The position numbers and the translations under genes are program-made. From positions 1 to 29,367 of the forward strand of contig DATJYV010000207.1 in NCBI GenBank assembly GCA_035499415.1: a stretch of DNA of 29,367 nucleotides, given 5' to 3'. The stretch is from DATJYV01 sp035499415 (lineage in GTDB: Bacteria > Bacteroidota > Ignavibacteria > UBA10030). The notes beneath the pieces were generated by a model. That model was not told where the DNA came from. It worked only from the letters and a program-made list of their open reading frames with translations, and searched no databases. Numbering within the stretch: position 1 is the stretch's first letter; the number at the start of each line of letters is the position of its first letter. Positions 8,297 to 15,532 of the stretch are shown piece by piece.

Positions 8297-9526
8297 TCAC
8301 TTCTCTTGTCCACGAGCCTTTTCGTCCGCGACACGACGAAGGATTTCCGAAACCTCATCTGCCCGATGAGCCCAGCTGTTTTCCCGCGCCAGTCGTTTCC
8401 GCTCGAGGACGTACCGTTCATCTTTCATCGCCAGTGCACGTTCCACTGCGCGAATGAACTCTGATGTCGAGCCGGCATTCAGGACAACGTGTCCGGGGAA
8501 CGGGCGCGCGCCGATGGTCCAGACCACCGGTTTTCCCGCGGCAAGATATTCGTAAAACTTCAGCGGGAGCGAGAAATACGATGCGATGGTTCCACCGGCG
8601 TAGGGCAGCATGCAAACGTCGAAGGCGTTGAGATAGAGAGGAACCTCCTCCGGCGGCCTTGCGCCGAGAAAACGGACATTCGCAAGGCGCTTGACTTCCT
8701 CGACGCGCCTGTAGAACGACGATGCGCTCTCGGTGACCGGCCCGACGAAGACGAGGGACCAGCCGGGTCGCGCACGCGCAACTTCCTCCACCAGGTCGAG
8801 GTCGATCGTGTATCGAATGACGCCGCAGTAGCCGATGAGCGGTTGAGAGACTCCGGCGAGGTCCGCGGGGACTCTCGGGCTGCCTGCGAGTGCCCGGTCG
8901 AACAGGGAGATGTCCACGCCATGATGAATGGTCGAGATGCGCCTGGTGAAATCGCGATGGTCGTCGGTGAGTCTTTCCGAGACGGTGACGGTGACATCGA
9001 CCTTCCGGAGAAGTTCCCTTTCCAGTCGCCTGATTCTCCGCTGCAGGAATGGTCGGTCGTTGAGAGCAGCGAAGGGATCATTGCAGAGATAGAGTGCAAG
9101 GTCTTCGTTAAATGTGCCGACGAGCGACGACGCATTGAACGCGTAAATCCAGAGTATGGGGTCACGGAACCCGAGTTTGCCGACTGCTGTTCGGAGGGCG
9201 CGTCGCGCAAGACTCCAGTTGAGGCGGCTGACCATCGCACTGAATTCCCCGCCGGGAATAAACGGCGGCGCGGCGAGGAGAAAAAGATTTGGCTTCGCCT
9301 CCCTTGTGCCGAGCCGAAACCTGAATGCGCGCTCCCAGTTCCACGTCTTGAAAAGTTTCACGAGGGAAAAGTTTGCCTCGAGGAACAGGACGCGATTCCC
9401 CTTCTTCAGAAGTTCCTGGGTCAGGTAGTGCCGGATGCGGCGGGGTCCGTCCCAATCGGAAAGTGACACGACGATAATGTCGCGATGAGAAAGATAGCCG
9501 GAGGGGGACGCGGCGGAATCACTCAT
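8297..9526 (-). CDS. GT4-type (GT-B) glycosyltransferase
   Basis: 409 residues of GT-B layout. The N-terminal half begins DIIVVSLSDWDGPRRIRHYL, as in TuaH-like and related enzymes in which the acceptor domain is reduced. The hinge contains ISTIHHGVDISLF. The C-terminal half has LIGYCGVI, WSLVFVGP, NVRFLGARPPEEVPLYLNAFDVCMLPY and SLPLKFYEYLAAGKPVVWT, the donor-binding region with the Lys-Phe-x-Glu-Tyr motif. It probably adds one sugar to the lipid-linked glycan on the cytoplasmic face. It starts 15 bases after the aminotransferase stop, consistent with one transcript. The donor and linkage cannot be read from the sequence. Confidence 0.9.
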   Translation of the reverse strand: MSDSAASPSGYLSHRDIIVVSLSDWDGPRRIRHYLTQELLKKGNRVLFLEANFSLVKLFKTWNWERAFRFRLGTREAKPNLFLLAAPPFIPGGEFSAMVSRLNWSLARRALRTAVGKLGFRDPILWIYAFNASSLVGTFNEDLALYLCNDPFAALNDRPFLQRRIRRLERELLRKVDVTVTVSERLTDDHRDFTRRISTIHHGVDISLFDRALAGSPRVPADLAGVSQPLIGYCGVIRYTIDLDLVEEVARARPGWSLVFVGPVTESASSFYRRVEEVKRLANVRFLGARPPEEVPLYLNAFDVCMLPYAGGTIASYFSLPLKFYEYLAAGKPVVWTIGARPFPGHVVLNAGSTSEFIRAVERALAMKDERYVLERKRLARENSWAHRADEVSEILRRVADEKARGQEK

Positions 9527-9541
9527 GCGGGCACAGCGGAA

Positions 9542-10657
9542 TCAATGGGAATGAGTGGCATCCTTGAGCGCATCGGCGATCCGCTCGATCATCGTTCGGT
9601 CGAGCTCCGCATACATGGGGAGCGAGAGAATGCGCGGCGTGTACTCGGAGACGACGGGGAAATCCGCCCGGCGGTAACGCTCGCCGGCGTACGCAGGAAG
9701 GAACGGGAGGGGTACGGGGTAGTGAATACCCGTTTCGATGCCCCGTGTTTTGAGAAACGCCCGGACTTCATCCCGGGACGAGACCTGAACGACAAAAAGG
9801 TGATAGACGTGCGTCACGCCGTCGGGTTCGTGCGGAACCTGCACTCCACTCCCTTCAAGCAGTTCCCTGTATGTGTTGGCATTCTGTCTCCGCGCGGCAT
9901 TCCAGGAGTCGAGATGGCGCAGCTTGACGCTGAGAACCGCGGCCTGCATACCGTCAAGCCGGCTGTTCCGGCCTTCGATCTGATGGTCATGCTTCTGTCT
10001 CTGTCCGTGATTCGCGATCATGCGCGCACGGTCTGCGACGGCTTCATCGCGCGTGACCATCGCTCCCGCATCTCCATACGCCCCGAGATTCTTTCCCGGA
10101 TAAAAGCTGAACGAGGCCGCATCTCCGAATGTGCCGACCTTTGAGCCGTCATACGTCGCCCCGTGGGCCTGAGCGCAGTCCTCAAGGACCAGAAGACGAT
10201 GCTTCCTGGCGATCTCCATGATTTTCTTGATCGGTGCAGGCAGGCCGTACAGGTGAACCGGAATGATCGCCTTCGTTCTCGGTGTGACCGCCTTCTCAAG
10301 ATTTTCTGCGACGATTGTGTAATGCGCGCGATCGGTGTCGACAAACACCGGCTTCGCCCCCACGCTGGTAACTGCTTCCGAGGTCGAGATCCACGAATGC
10401 GCCGGAACGATCACTTCATCCCCCACACCAACCCCGAGCGCCTTCAGAAGAATTTCGATCGCATCCGTCCCGTTCCCGCACGAGACACAATAAGGCATCC
10501 CCACATACGCGGCGAATTCGTGTTCGAACGCCTCCACCCGCCTGCCCCCGATAAAGGATGCCTCGCCTATCACCGAGGCAATCGCCTCGTCAATTTCCTT
10601 GCGGATGGAAAAATACTGCGCCCGCAGGTCAACCAGCGGTATCGACGGCGGCGTCAC
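9542..10657 (-). CDS. DegT/DnrJ/EryC1 family sugar aminotransferase
   Basis: 371 residues, PLP-dependent. SCGNGTDAIEI (59-69) binds the PLP phosphate, LEDCAQAHGA (158-167) supplies the ring Asp (D160) and Gln (Q163), and FSFYPGKNLGAYGDAG holds the Schiff-base lysine K189. The C-terminal half has the usual NSRLDGMQAAVL and HVYHLFVV segments. Family members aminate a keto-sugar nucleotide using glutamate. With the WlbA/WbpB-like dehydrogenase two genes upstream, a WbpE/WlbC-type role (3-keto to 3-amino hexuronate) is the best guess; a 4-amino product is the alternative. The start is GTG (10657) with GGAGAG four bases upstream. Confidence 0.93.
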   Translation of the reverse strand: MTPPSIPLVDLRAQYFSIRKEIDEAIASVIGEASFIGGRRVEAFEHEFAAYVGMPYCVSCGNGTDAIEILLKALGVGVGDEVIVPAHSWISTSEAVTSVGAKPVFVDTDRAHYTIVAENLEKAVTPRTKAIIPVHLYGLPAPIKKIMEIARKHRLLVLEDCAQAHGATYDGSKVGTFGDAASFSFYPGKNLGAYGDAGAMVTRDEAVADRARMIANHGQRQKHDHQIEGRNSRLDGMQAAVLSVKLRHLDSWNAARRQNANTYRELLEGSGVQVPHEPDGVTHVYHLFVVQVSSRDEVRAFLKTRGIETGIHYPVPLPFLPAYAGERYRRADFPVVSEYTPRILSLPMYAELDRTMIERIADALKDATHSH

Positions 10658-10661
10658 CGGG

Positions 10662-10667
10662 CTCTCC
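10662..10667 (-). promoter_or_regulatory. Shine-Dalgarno for the GTG start of the aminotransferase
   Basis: Reads GGAGAG on the minus strand, four bases before the GTG at 10657. It lies in the short gap after the ATP-grasp gene's stop codon and supports the non-ATG start. Confidence 0.6.
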
Positions 10668-10670
10668 GTC

Positions 10671-11663
10671 TCACGATTTTATCGCATCGTTCCAATAGAC
10701 TTCTTCCCAGTATCTCGACATGGAGACGCCTTCCGCAACGCGGCATTCTTCTTTCGTCACTTCCATTCCCAGCGTCTCTTTCAATGCCAGGAGCGGGATG
10801 TTCGCCCCCGCCTGGACGGTCAGCATGAGACCGCCTGCCGCATACCGGGGGTTGATTTCAACAAGCACCGGTCCTTCGTCACCGAGAATAAACTGGATGT
10901 TCGACGGCCCGACCAGTCCGAGCGAGCGAACCAGCAGCTCAACCGGCCCTTTGAATGGTTCTGCATTCACCGTTGTTCCTTTGACGCTTTGCCCGCTCTT
11001 GGTTGCCAGGCGCGTCCGCGGGGAAATAACAATGGGGTTTTGGCGACGGTCCGTCAAAACATCGACTGTCACCTCCCGACCCGCAACGAATTTCTGAAAA
11101 AGGTATTCGGGATGCTTTTTGCGAACGTATTCGAGGTCAACCTTGTCCTCGATCCGCGTAGATCCGGTGCTCGAACTTCCCGTATTCGGTTTTGCAAACA
11201 GCGGAAACTCTTTGGCCGGGACTTTCCCCAGCTCGTCTGCGTCAAGAATGTGCGGGGTTCGGATTCCCAATCTCTTCGCCTCGTCTCCCATCCGTCTCTT
11301 GTCGTTGCACAGTGCGATTGCAGATGGTTCAGGCACGAGCATCCCCGCTCCGGCGTCTTCAAAAAGCCGACGGCGAAGCGCTATTTGTTCGATCTCCTTC
11401 GAATGAATGGGGATAAGCACAGCCACGCCCTCGGAGCGAACAATCGATTCGAGTCGCGGAACATATTCGGGGGAGTCGGAGCGGGGAACCGTGAAGCTCT
11501 TGTCAGACAGATAGAGCCCGGCGGCGGTGGGATCCGCGTCAACGCCGAGGATCTTGATTTCAGAATCCTTCGCCCGCCGGAGCGACTTGATGACGTTGAT
11601 CCCGGACGCCGTGCCGACGCTCGTGACCAGAACCGTGCAGCGGATGGAACCGGACTTCTTCAC
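10671..11663 (-). CDS. ATP-grasp ligase (carbamoyl-phosphate-synthase-like)
   Basis: 330 residues from the GTG at 11663. A pre-ATP-grasp Rossmann-like region (VLVTSVGTASGINVIKSL) is followed by CNDKRRM, a glycine/serine-rich loop KPNTGSSSTGS, YLFQKFVAGREVTVDVL, and the Mg-binding segment GPVLVEINPRYAAGG. This is the standard ATP-grasp fold that activates a carboxylate as acyl phosphate and joins it to an amine or thiol. The start overlaps the dehydrogenase stop as GTGA; a TTG at 11684 would add seven residues and has no better ribosome site. Sitting directly between an amino-sugar dehydrogenase and an aminotransferase, it may acylate the new amino group. Its true substrate is unknown. Confidence 0.88.
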   Translation of the reverse strand: MKKSGSIRCTVLVTSVGTASGINVIKSLRRAKDSEIKILGVDADPTAAGLYLSDKSFTVPRSDSPEYVPRLESIVRSEGVAVLIPIHSKEIEQIALRRRLFEDAGAGMLVPEPSAIALCNDKRRMGDEAKRLGIRTPHILDADELGKVPAKEFPLFAKPNTGSSSTGSTRIEDKVDLEYVRKKHPEYLFQKFVAGREVTVDVLTDRRQNPIVISPRTRLATKSGQSVKGTTVNAEPFKGPVELLVRSLGLVGPSNIQFILGDEGPVLVEINPRYAAGGLMLTVQAGANIPLLALKETLGMEVTKEECRVAEGVSMSRYWEEVYWNDAIKS

Positions 11664-12730
11664 CGGGAGGACGGGGCTCCGCAACCGGCATAGATCTTTT
11701 CGATCGCTTCGATCGTCTTGATTCCCTCATCCCCTTCCACCACATTGTGCCGCTCGTTCAGGAGCTCTGCGACCACGTCGTTGATCACCTTGTCGTGGTT
11801 GGAACTCGTCCCTTCGTATTTTCCATACGTATTCGGCTTGTCGACAAATTCCACGTTGTCCGGCAGCGGGTATGACTGCACATCCCAGTATTCGATCTTG
11901 TTGAGATACTGGCCTCCGACTTTGATGGTGCCGTGCTCTCCGATGATGGTGATGCTTCCCTCATAGTTCTTGTTGTAGACGCACGTCGTCCAGAGGAGTG
12001 TGCCCAGGACCCCGGAGGAAAACTGAAGAAGCGCAGCGCCGCAGTCTTCGATTTCGATTTCGTGAAGTCGCGTTTCGATCGTCGTCTCCGCCCGGACCAC
12101 ATCCCCGAACCACCAGATCATGAGGTCGATGAAATGGCTCGCCTGCGTGTACAACGCTCCTCCTTCCAGGGCTCTTTTGCCGCGCCATGCGGAGTCCTCA
12201 TAATACTCCTTGTGACGGTTCCAAAGGACGTTGCATTGCGCCATGAGAACCTTCCCGAGCCGCTTCGAGTCGAGCGCGTTTTTGGCGAGTGCGATGGGAA
12301 CGTTGTACCGATTCTGCTTCACCACCATCAGCTTGACGCCGTTCTTCTTTGCCACGTCGATCATCGCCCGGCAGTCCTTCACCGTCAGCGCCATCGGTTT
12401 TTCGACAAGGATGTGCTTCCCGGCCTTCGCGGCCTCAATCGCCATCGGCGCGTGCAACCCGTGCGGCGTGCAGATGTTGACGATCGTCGCGTCGGTCTTC
12501 CTCAGCATCGTTGAAAAATCGGTGAAGGCGGGAATCCCTCCGTAGAGTTCGGACGTCCTTCTGCCGACGTTTTCATCAATATCGCAGACCGCGACAAGCT
12601 CGGCCCGTTCCTCGGCGTCGACGACCGCGCAATGGCGCGACCCGATCTTGCCGCAACCTACAACGGCAAATCTCGGCTTCTCCGAGCCGTCACCCGGCGC
12701 GGGCCGTTGCGGGAATTTTGCTTCGGTCAT
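11660..12730 (-). CDS. Gfo/Idh/MocA oxidoreductase, WlbA/WbpB-like
   Basis: 356 residues. VVGCGKIGSRH (23-33) binds NAD(P), EKP (110-112) carries the conserved lysine, and GGALYTQASHFIDLMIWWFGD (190-210) resembles the active-site helix of WlbA/WbpB, which oxidises C3 of UDP-GlcNAc-uronic acid. The stretch KQNRYN near 138-143 is also WlbA-like. The reaction would yield a 3-keto sugar for the aminotransferase encoded two genes later. No UDP-GlcNAc 6-dehydrogenase (WbpA) is visible in the window, so the uronic-acid assignment is an inference. Its ATG overlaps the upstream methyltransferase stop (ATGA at 12727-12730), and its own stop overlaps the ATP-grasp start. Confidence 0.9.
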   Translation of the reverse strand: MTEAKFPQRPAPGDGSEKPRFAVVGCGKIGSRHCAVVDAEERAELVAVCDIDENVGRRTSELYGGIPAFTDFSTMLRKTDATIVNICTPHGLHAPMAIEAAKAGKHILVEKPMALTVKDCRAMIDVAKKNGVKLMVVKQNRYNVPIALAKNALDSKRLGKVLMAQCNVLWNRHKEYYEDSAWRGKRALEGGALYTQASHFIDLMIWWFGDVVRAETTIETRLHEIEIEDCGAALLQFSSGVLGTLLWTTCVYNKNYEGSITIIGEHGTIKVGGQYLNKIEYWDVQSYPLPDNVEFVDKPNTYGKYEGTSSNHDKVINDVVAELLNERHNVVEGDEGIKTIEAIEKIYAGCGAPSSR

Positions 12731-13530
12731 TTCTCTCCTCGAATGAAAAGGTAAAACCCCGAGAACGGCGCCAGCACGTGCTGATTGAAGGAGTTCAGGA
12801 ATTCCGGAAAGCGCCGCCGGATGGGGTCGCGGAGCTCAAACGTCACGTTGCGGAATGCGGCGAACAACCGGGCCGCCTCGGATTTGGTGTACGCTTTTCC
12901 CAGCGGATTATCGCCTCCGTCGTAAATGCGTACCCAGTCGTCGACGCTCGCCGTGGCGCGCCTGAATCGCCCATTCCATGCGCGGAACATTGAAAACAGC
13001 GGCGTTCCGACCCGGACATGAAAAGAGTTTTTGTGATAGAGCATGACAACGGCTTCTCCCCCCGGCTTGAGCACCCGGTATACTTCGCGGACTGCGCGTT
13101 GCGTGTTCGGCGTGTGATGGAGCACGCCGAATGAGTACACCACATCGAATGAATCGTCGTCGAACGGAAGATGCTCGGCATCCGCCACATCAGCACGCAA
13201 TGGAAGCCCTTCGAGCCGAAACCGTTTGCGAACGAAATCGATGCTCTGAGGCGTCAGGTCGATGCCGGTTACTTCCGCGCCCGCACGCGCGAATTGGATC
13301 AGGTCGGTGCCGAGTCCGCAACCGACCTCGAGCACTTTTTTGCCGGCGTACTGGTCGAACCGCACGATGTCGCGCATGAAGGGCTGGATTTCGAAACGAT
13401 ACCGCTCAACTTCATCGAAGAACTCGCGCGAGCCGGGCTGCAGGTCGGTGAATTGCGTTCCGCAGGGATGGGCATTCCAGTAATCCCTCACCTCCTGCTT
13501 GAGCGTCTCGTTGTCGGTGTCGGCCATCAT
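12727..13530 (-). CDS. Class I SAM methyltransferase
   Basis: 267 residues. The N-terminus has the VRDYWNAHPCGTQF element (14-27) common in a group of glycan-cluster methyltransferases. SAM motif I is VLEVGCGLGTDL (66-77), followed by ADAEHLPFDDDSFDVVYSFGVLHHTPN and REVYRVLKPGGEAVVMLYH, the Methyltransf_11 pattern. The acceptor is unknown, with O- or N-methylation of a sugar most likely from context. Both ends overlap neighbours by four bases: ATGA with the amidotransferase stop at 13527-13530 and with the oxidoreductase start at 12727-12730. This indicates tight translational coupling. A second ATG directly follows the first and could equally serve as start. Confidence 0.9.
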   Translation of the reverse strand: MMADTDNETLKQEVRDYWNAHPCGTQFTDLQPGSREFFDEVERYRFEIQPFMRDIVRFDQYAGKKVLEVGCGLGTDLIQFARAGAEVTGIDLTPQSIDFVRKRFRLEGLPLRADVADAEHLPFDDDSFDVVYSFGVLHHTPNTQRAVREVYRVLKPGGEAVVMLYHKNSFHVRVGTPLFSMFRAWNGRFRRATASVDDWVRIYDGGDNPLGKAYTKSEAARLFAAFRNVTFELRDPIRRRFPEFLNSFNQHVLAPFSGFYLFIRGEK

Positions 13531-15512
13531 GACGCCGCCTTTCCCTCGATCCAGTGCTCATGCCAGAGAACGAGGTTCAGGAGATTCCATATGTTCTGCC
13601 CCTCATTTCTTCTGTGCGACCGATGGTCCTCCATCATTTTGCTTATGAACTCCCGGCGGAGATATCCGTTGTTCGCAAGGGGCGATTCAAGGATCTTGCT
13701 CTTTGCATATCCGAACCATTCATTCCGGAGCCATTCATTCATCGGAGCGGCAAATCCCTGCTTCGTTCGTTTGATGATATTTCGGGGAACAATTCCGTCG
13801 ACCGCCTTTTTCAGGATGTGTTTCGGCGAACCGCTCTTGATCTTGACGGATGCCGGGATCGTCATGGTGTACTCGACGATCCGGTGGTCGAGGAAGGGGA
13901 CGCGGGCTTCGACGGACGCCGCCATGGCCATCTTGTCCACGCGCATCAGGAGCAGCTCCGGCAAGCGATGCTTGAATTCGACGTAGCTCATCCTCTCCAG
14001 ATAATCGACATCTCCGTTTTTTCCAAGGAGGTCCTGGTGCCATCGATGGACGAAGCTGTGCGCGGAGCGCCCGTCGGAGGGGCGATGCCCGTTGGAAAGA
14101 AATCTCTTGTGTGTTTCCGTGAAATTGATCGCGCCTCCCCAGAAGAGCTCGTCCCCTGCGACGCCTTTCCGTATGTAATCGAGGGCCAGATACGCCGCAC
14201 GCGGCTCGAGGATGCTCGCCGCGGAACGGTAGATTGCTTTCTTCGCAAAGCCGGGGAGCGCCCCGTATGCCTTCCAGACCGAGCGATAGAAACGCCACTC
14301 CCGCAGCATCCAGCCGTATCCCGCAAACTGTTCGTCGCTCCCCTCTCCCACCTGCGCAACGATCGTCCCGTTGTCACGCGCGAGCTTCGAAACGAAGTAC
14401 AACGGAATGCAAACGGGGTCGGCAAGCGGTTCATCCTGATGATGGACGAGCATCGGCAGGAAATCGAACGCGGATCTCTGGTCGATGATCACTTCATGGT
14501 GATTGGTCTTGAATTCCCGTGCGATCTGACGCGCGTACCCGAGCTCGTTGTATTTCTCGAGGTCGCGGAACCCGACCGAAAACGTATCGACCGGGCGGCT
14601 CATCAGCTCCGCCATCAGCGCCACATTCGTGCTCGAATCGATTCCCCCGCTGAGAAAAACGCCGAACGGCACGTCGCTCATCATCCGGTCCTTGACCGAC
14701 TGCTTCAGAAGCGTCCGGATCGACCGGGCGCACGTTTCCTCGTCCGCCGGATAGTCGGCGGCCAGAAGTTTCGATTGTGCGACGGGGGTGCCGTCTAAAT
14801 CGATCGAGGGTTGGGAACCCTGCGGGACAGGGTCCCAGTACTGCTCATCCCTCATCGTCCCGTTCGCATCGACGACAAGACGATGGCCGGCTTCGAGCTT
14901 GTAGATTCCCTTGAACATCGTGAACGGCGCCGGAGGGACGAGAAACGTCAGGTACTGGTCGAGCGCTCCCTCGTCCATCTCGCGGTGGACGGAGGGATGC
15001 CCGAGGATCGCCTTGATCTCGGACGCAAAGATGAAATTGCCGCCGGCGTTGGTGTAGTAAATCGGCTTGATGCCGACCCGGTCGCGCGCAAGGACGAGCC
15101 GTCGCTTCTGCTCATCCCAGATGGCAATGCCGAACATCCCGAGAAGTTTATGGACAAAATCGAGTCCATACTCGCGATACGCGTTGAGGATCGTTTCCGT
15201 GTCGGACCGGGAGCTATACCGATATCCCCTTCCCTCAAACTCTTTTCGGAGGACGAGATGGTTGTAGATCTCGCCGTTGAACACGATCGTGCAGTTTCCG
15301 TCCGCCGACCGCATGGGCTGATGGCCGGCAGGCGAGAGGTCCACGATGGAGAGCCGGCGGAACCCGAGCCCCGCGCGTCGATCGGGTGAAATGAAAGTCC
15401 CCGAGTCATCCGGCCCCCGATGCCGGATCGCATCGCTCATCCGGATGAGGAGCGCCTCGTCGAACGTCGGGTTCGCGTTACCGTAGTTCAGAACTCCACA
15501 GATCCCGCACAT
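13527..15512 (-). CDS. asnB: Asparagine synthase (glutamine-hydrolysing)-type amidotransferase
   Basis: 661 residues. It begins MCGICGV, so C2 is the glutaminase nucleophile after Met removal. The class II amidotransferase domain (about 1-215) shows HRGPDDSG (31-38), RRLSIVDLSPAGHQP (52-66) and FNGEIYN (78-84). The synthetase domain has the PP-loop SGGIDSS (288-294) and later VPFLDHRIVEY. It would release ammonia from glutamine and transfer it to an ATP-activated carboxylate. Cluster-borne copies such as WbpS-like proteins can amidate sugar uronic acids or amino-acid decorations rather than make free asparagine, and this neighbourhood favours that role, though true asparagine synthesis is not excluded. 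It starts 20 bases after the YfhO-like stop. Confidence 0.93.
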   Translation of the reverse strand: MCGICGVLNYGNANPTFDEALLIRMSDAIRHRGPDDSGTFISPDRRAGLGFRRLSIVDLSPAGHQPMRSADGNCTIVFNGEIYNHLVLRKEFEGRGYRYSSRSDTETILNAYREYGLDFVHKLLGMFGIAIWDEQKRRLVLARDRVGIKPIYYTNAGGNFIFASEIKAILGHPSVHREMDEGALDQYLTFLVPPAPFTMFKGIYKLEAGHRLVVDANGTMRDEQYWDPVPQGSQPSIDLDGTPVAQSKLLAADYPADEETCARSIRTLLKQSVKDRMMSDVPFGVFLSGGIDSSTNVALMAELMSRPVDTFSVGFRDLEKYNELGYARQIAREFKTNHHEVIIDQRSAFDFLPMLVHHQDEPLADPVCIPLYFVSKLARDNGTIVAQVGEGSDEQFAGYGWMLREWRFYRSVWKAYGALPGFAKKAIYRSAASILEPRAAYLALDYIRKGVAGDELFWGGAINFTETHKRFLSNGHRPSDGRSAHSFVHRWHQDLLGKNGDVDYLERMSYVEFKHRLPELLLMRVDKMAMAASVEARVPFLDHRIVEYTMTIPASVKIKSGSPKHILKKAVDGIVPRNIIKRTKQGFAAPMNEWLRNEWFGYAKSKILESPLANNGYLRREFISKMMEDHRSHRRNEGQNIWNLLNLVLWHEHWIEGKAAS

Positions 15513-15532
15513 GATCGGCTATCTCCGGCGGG

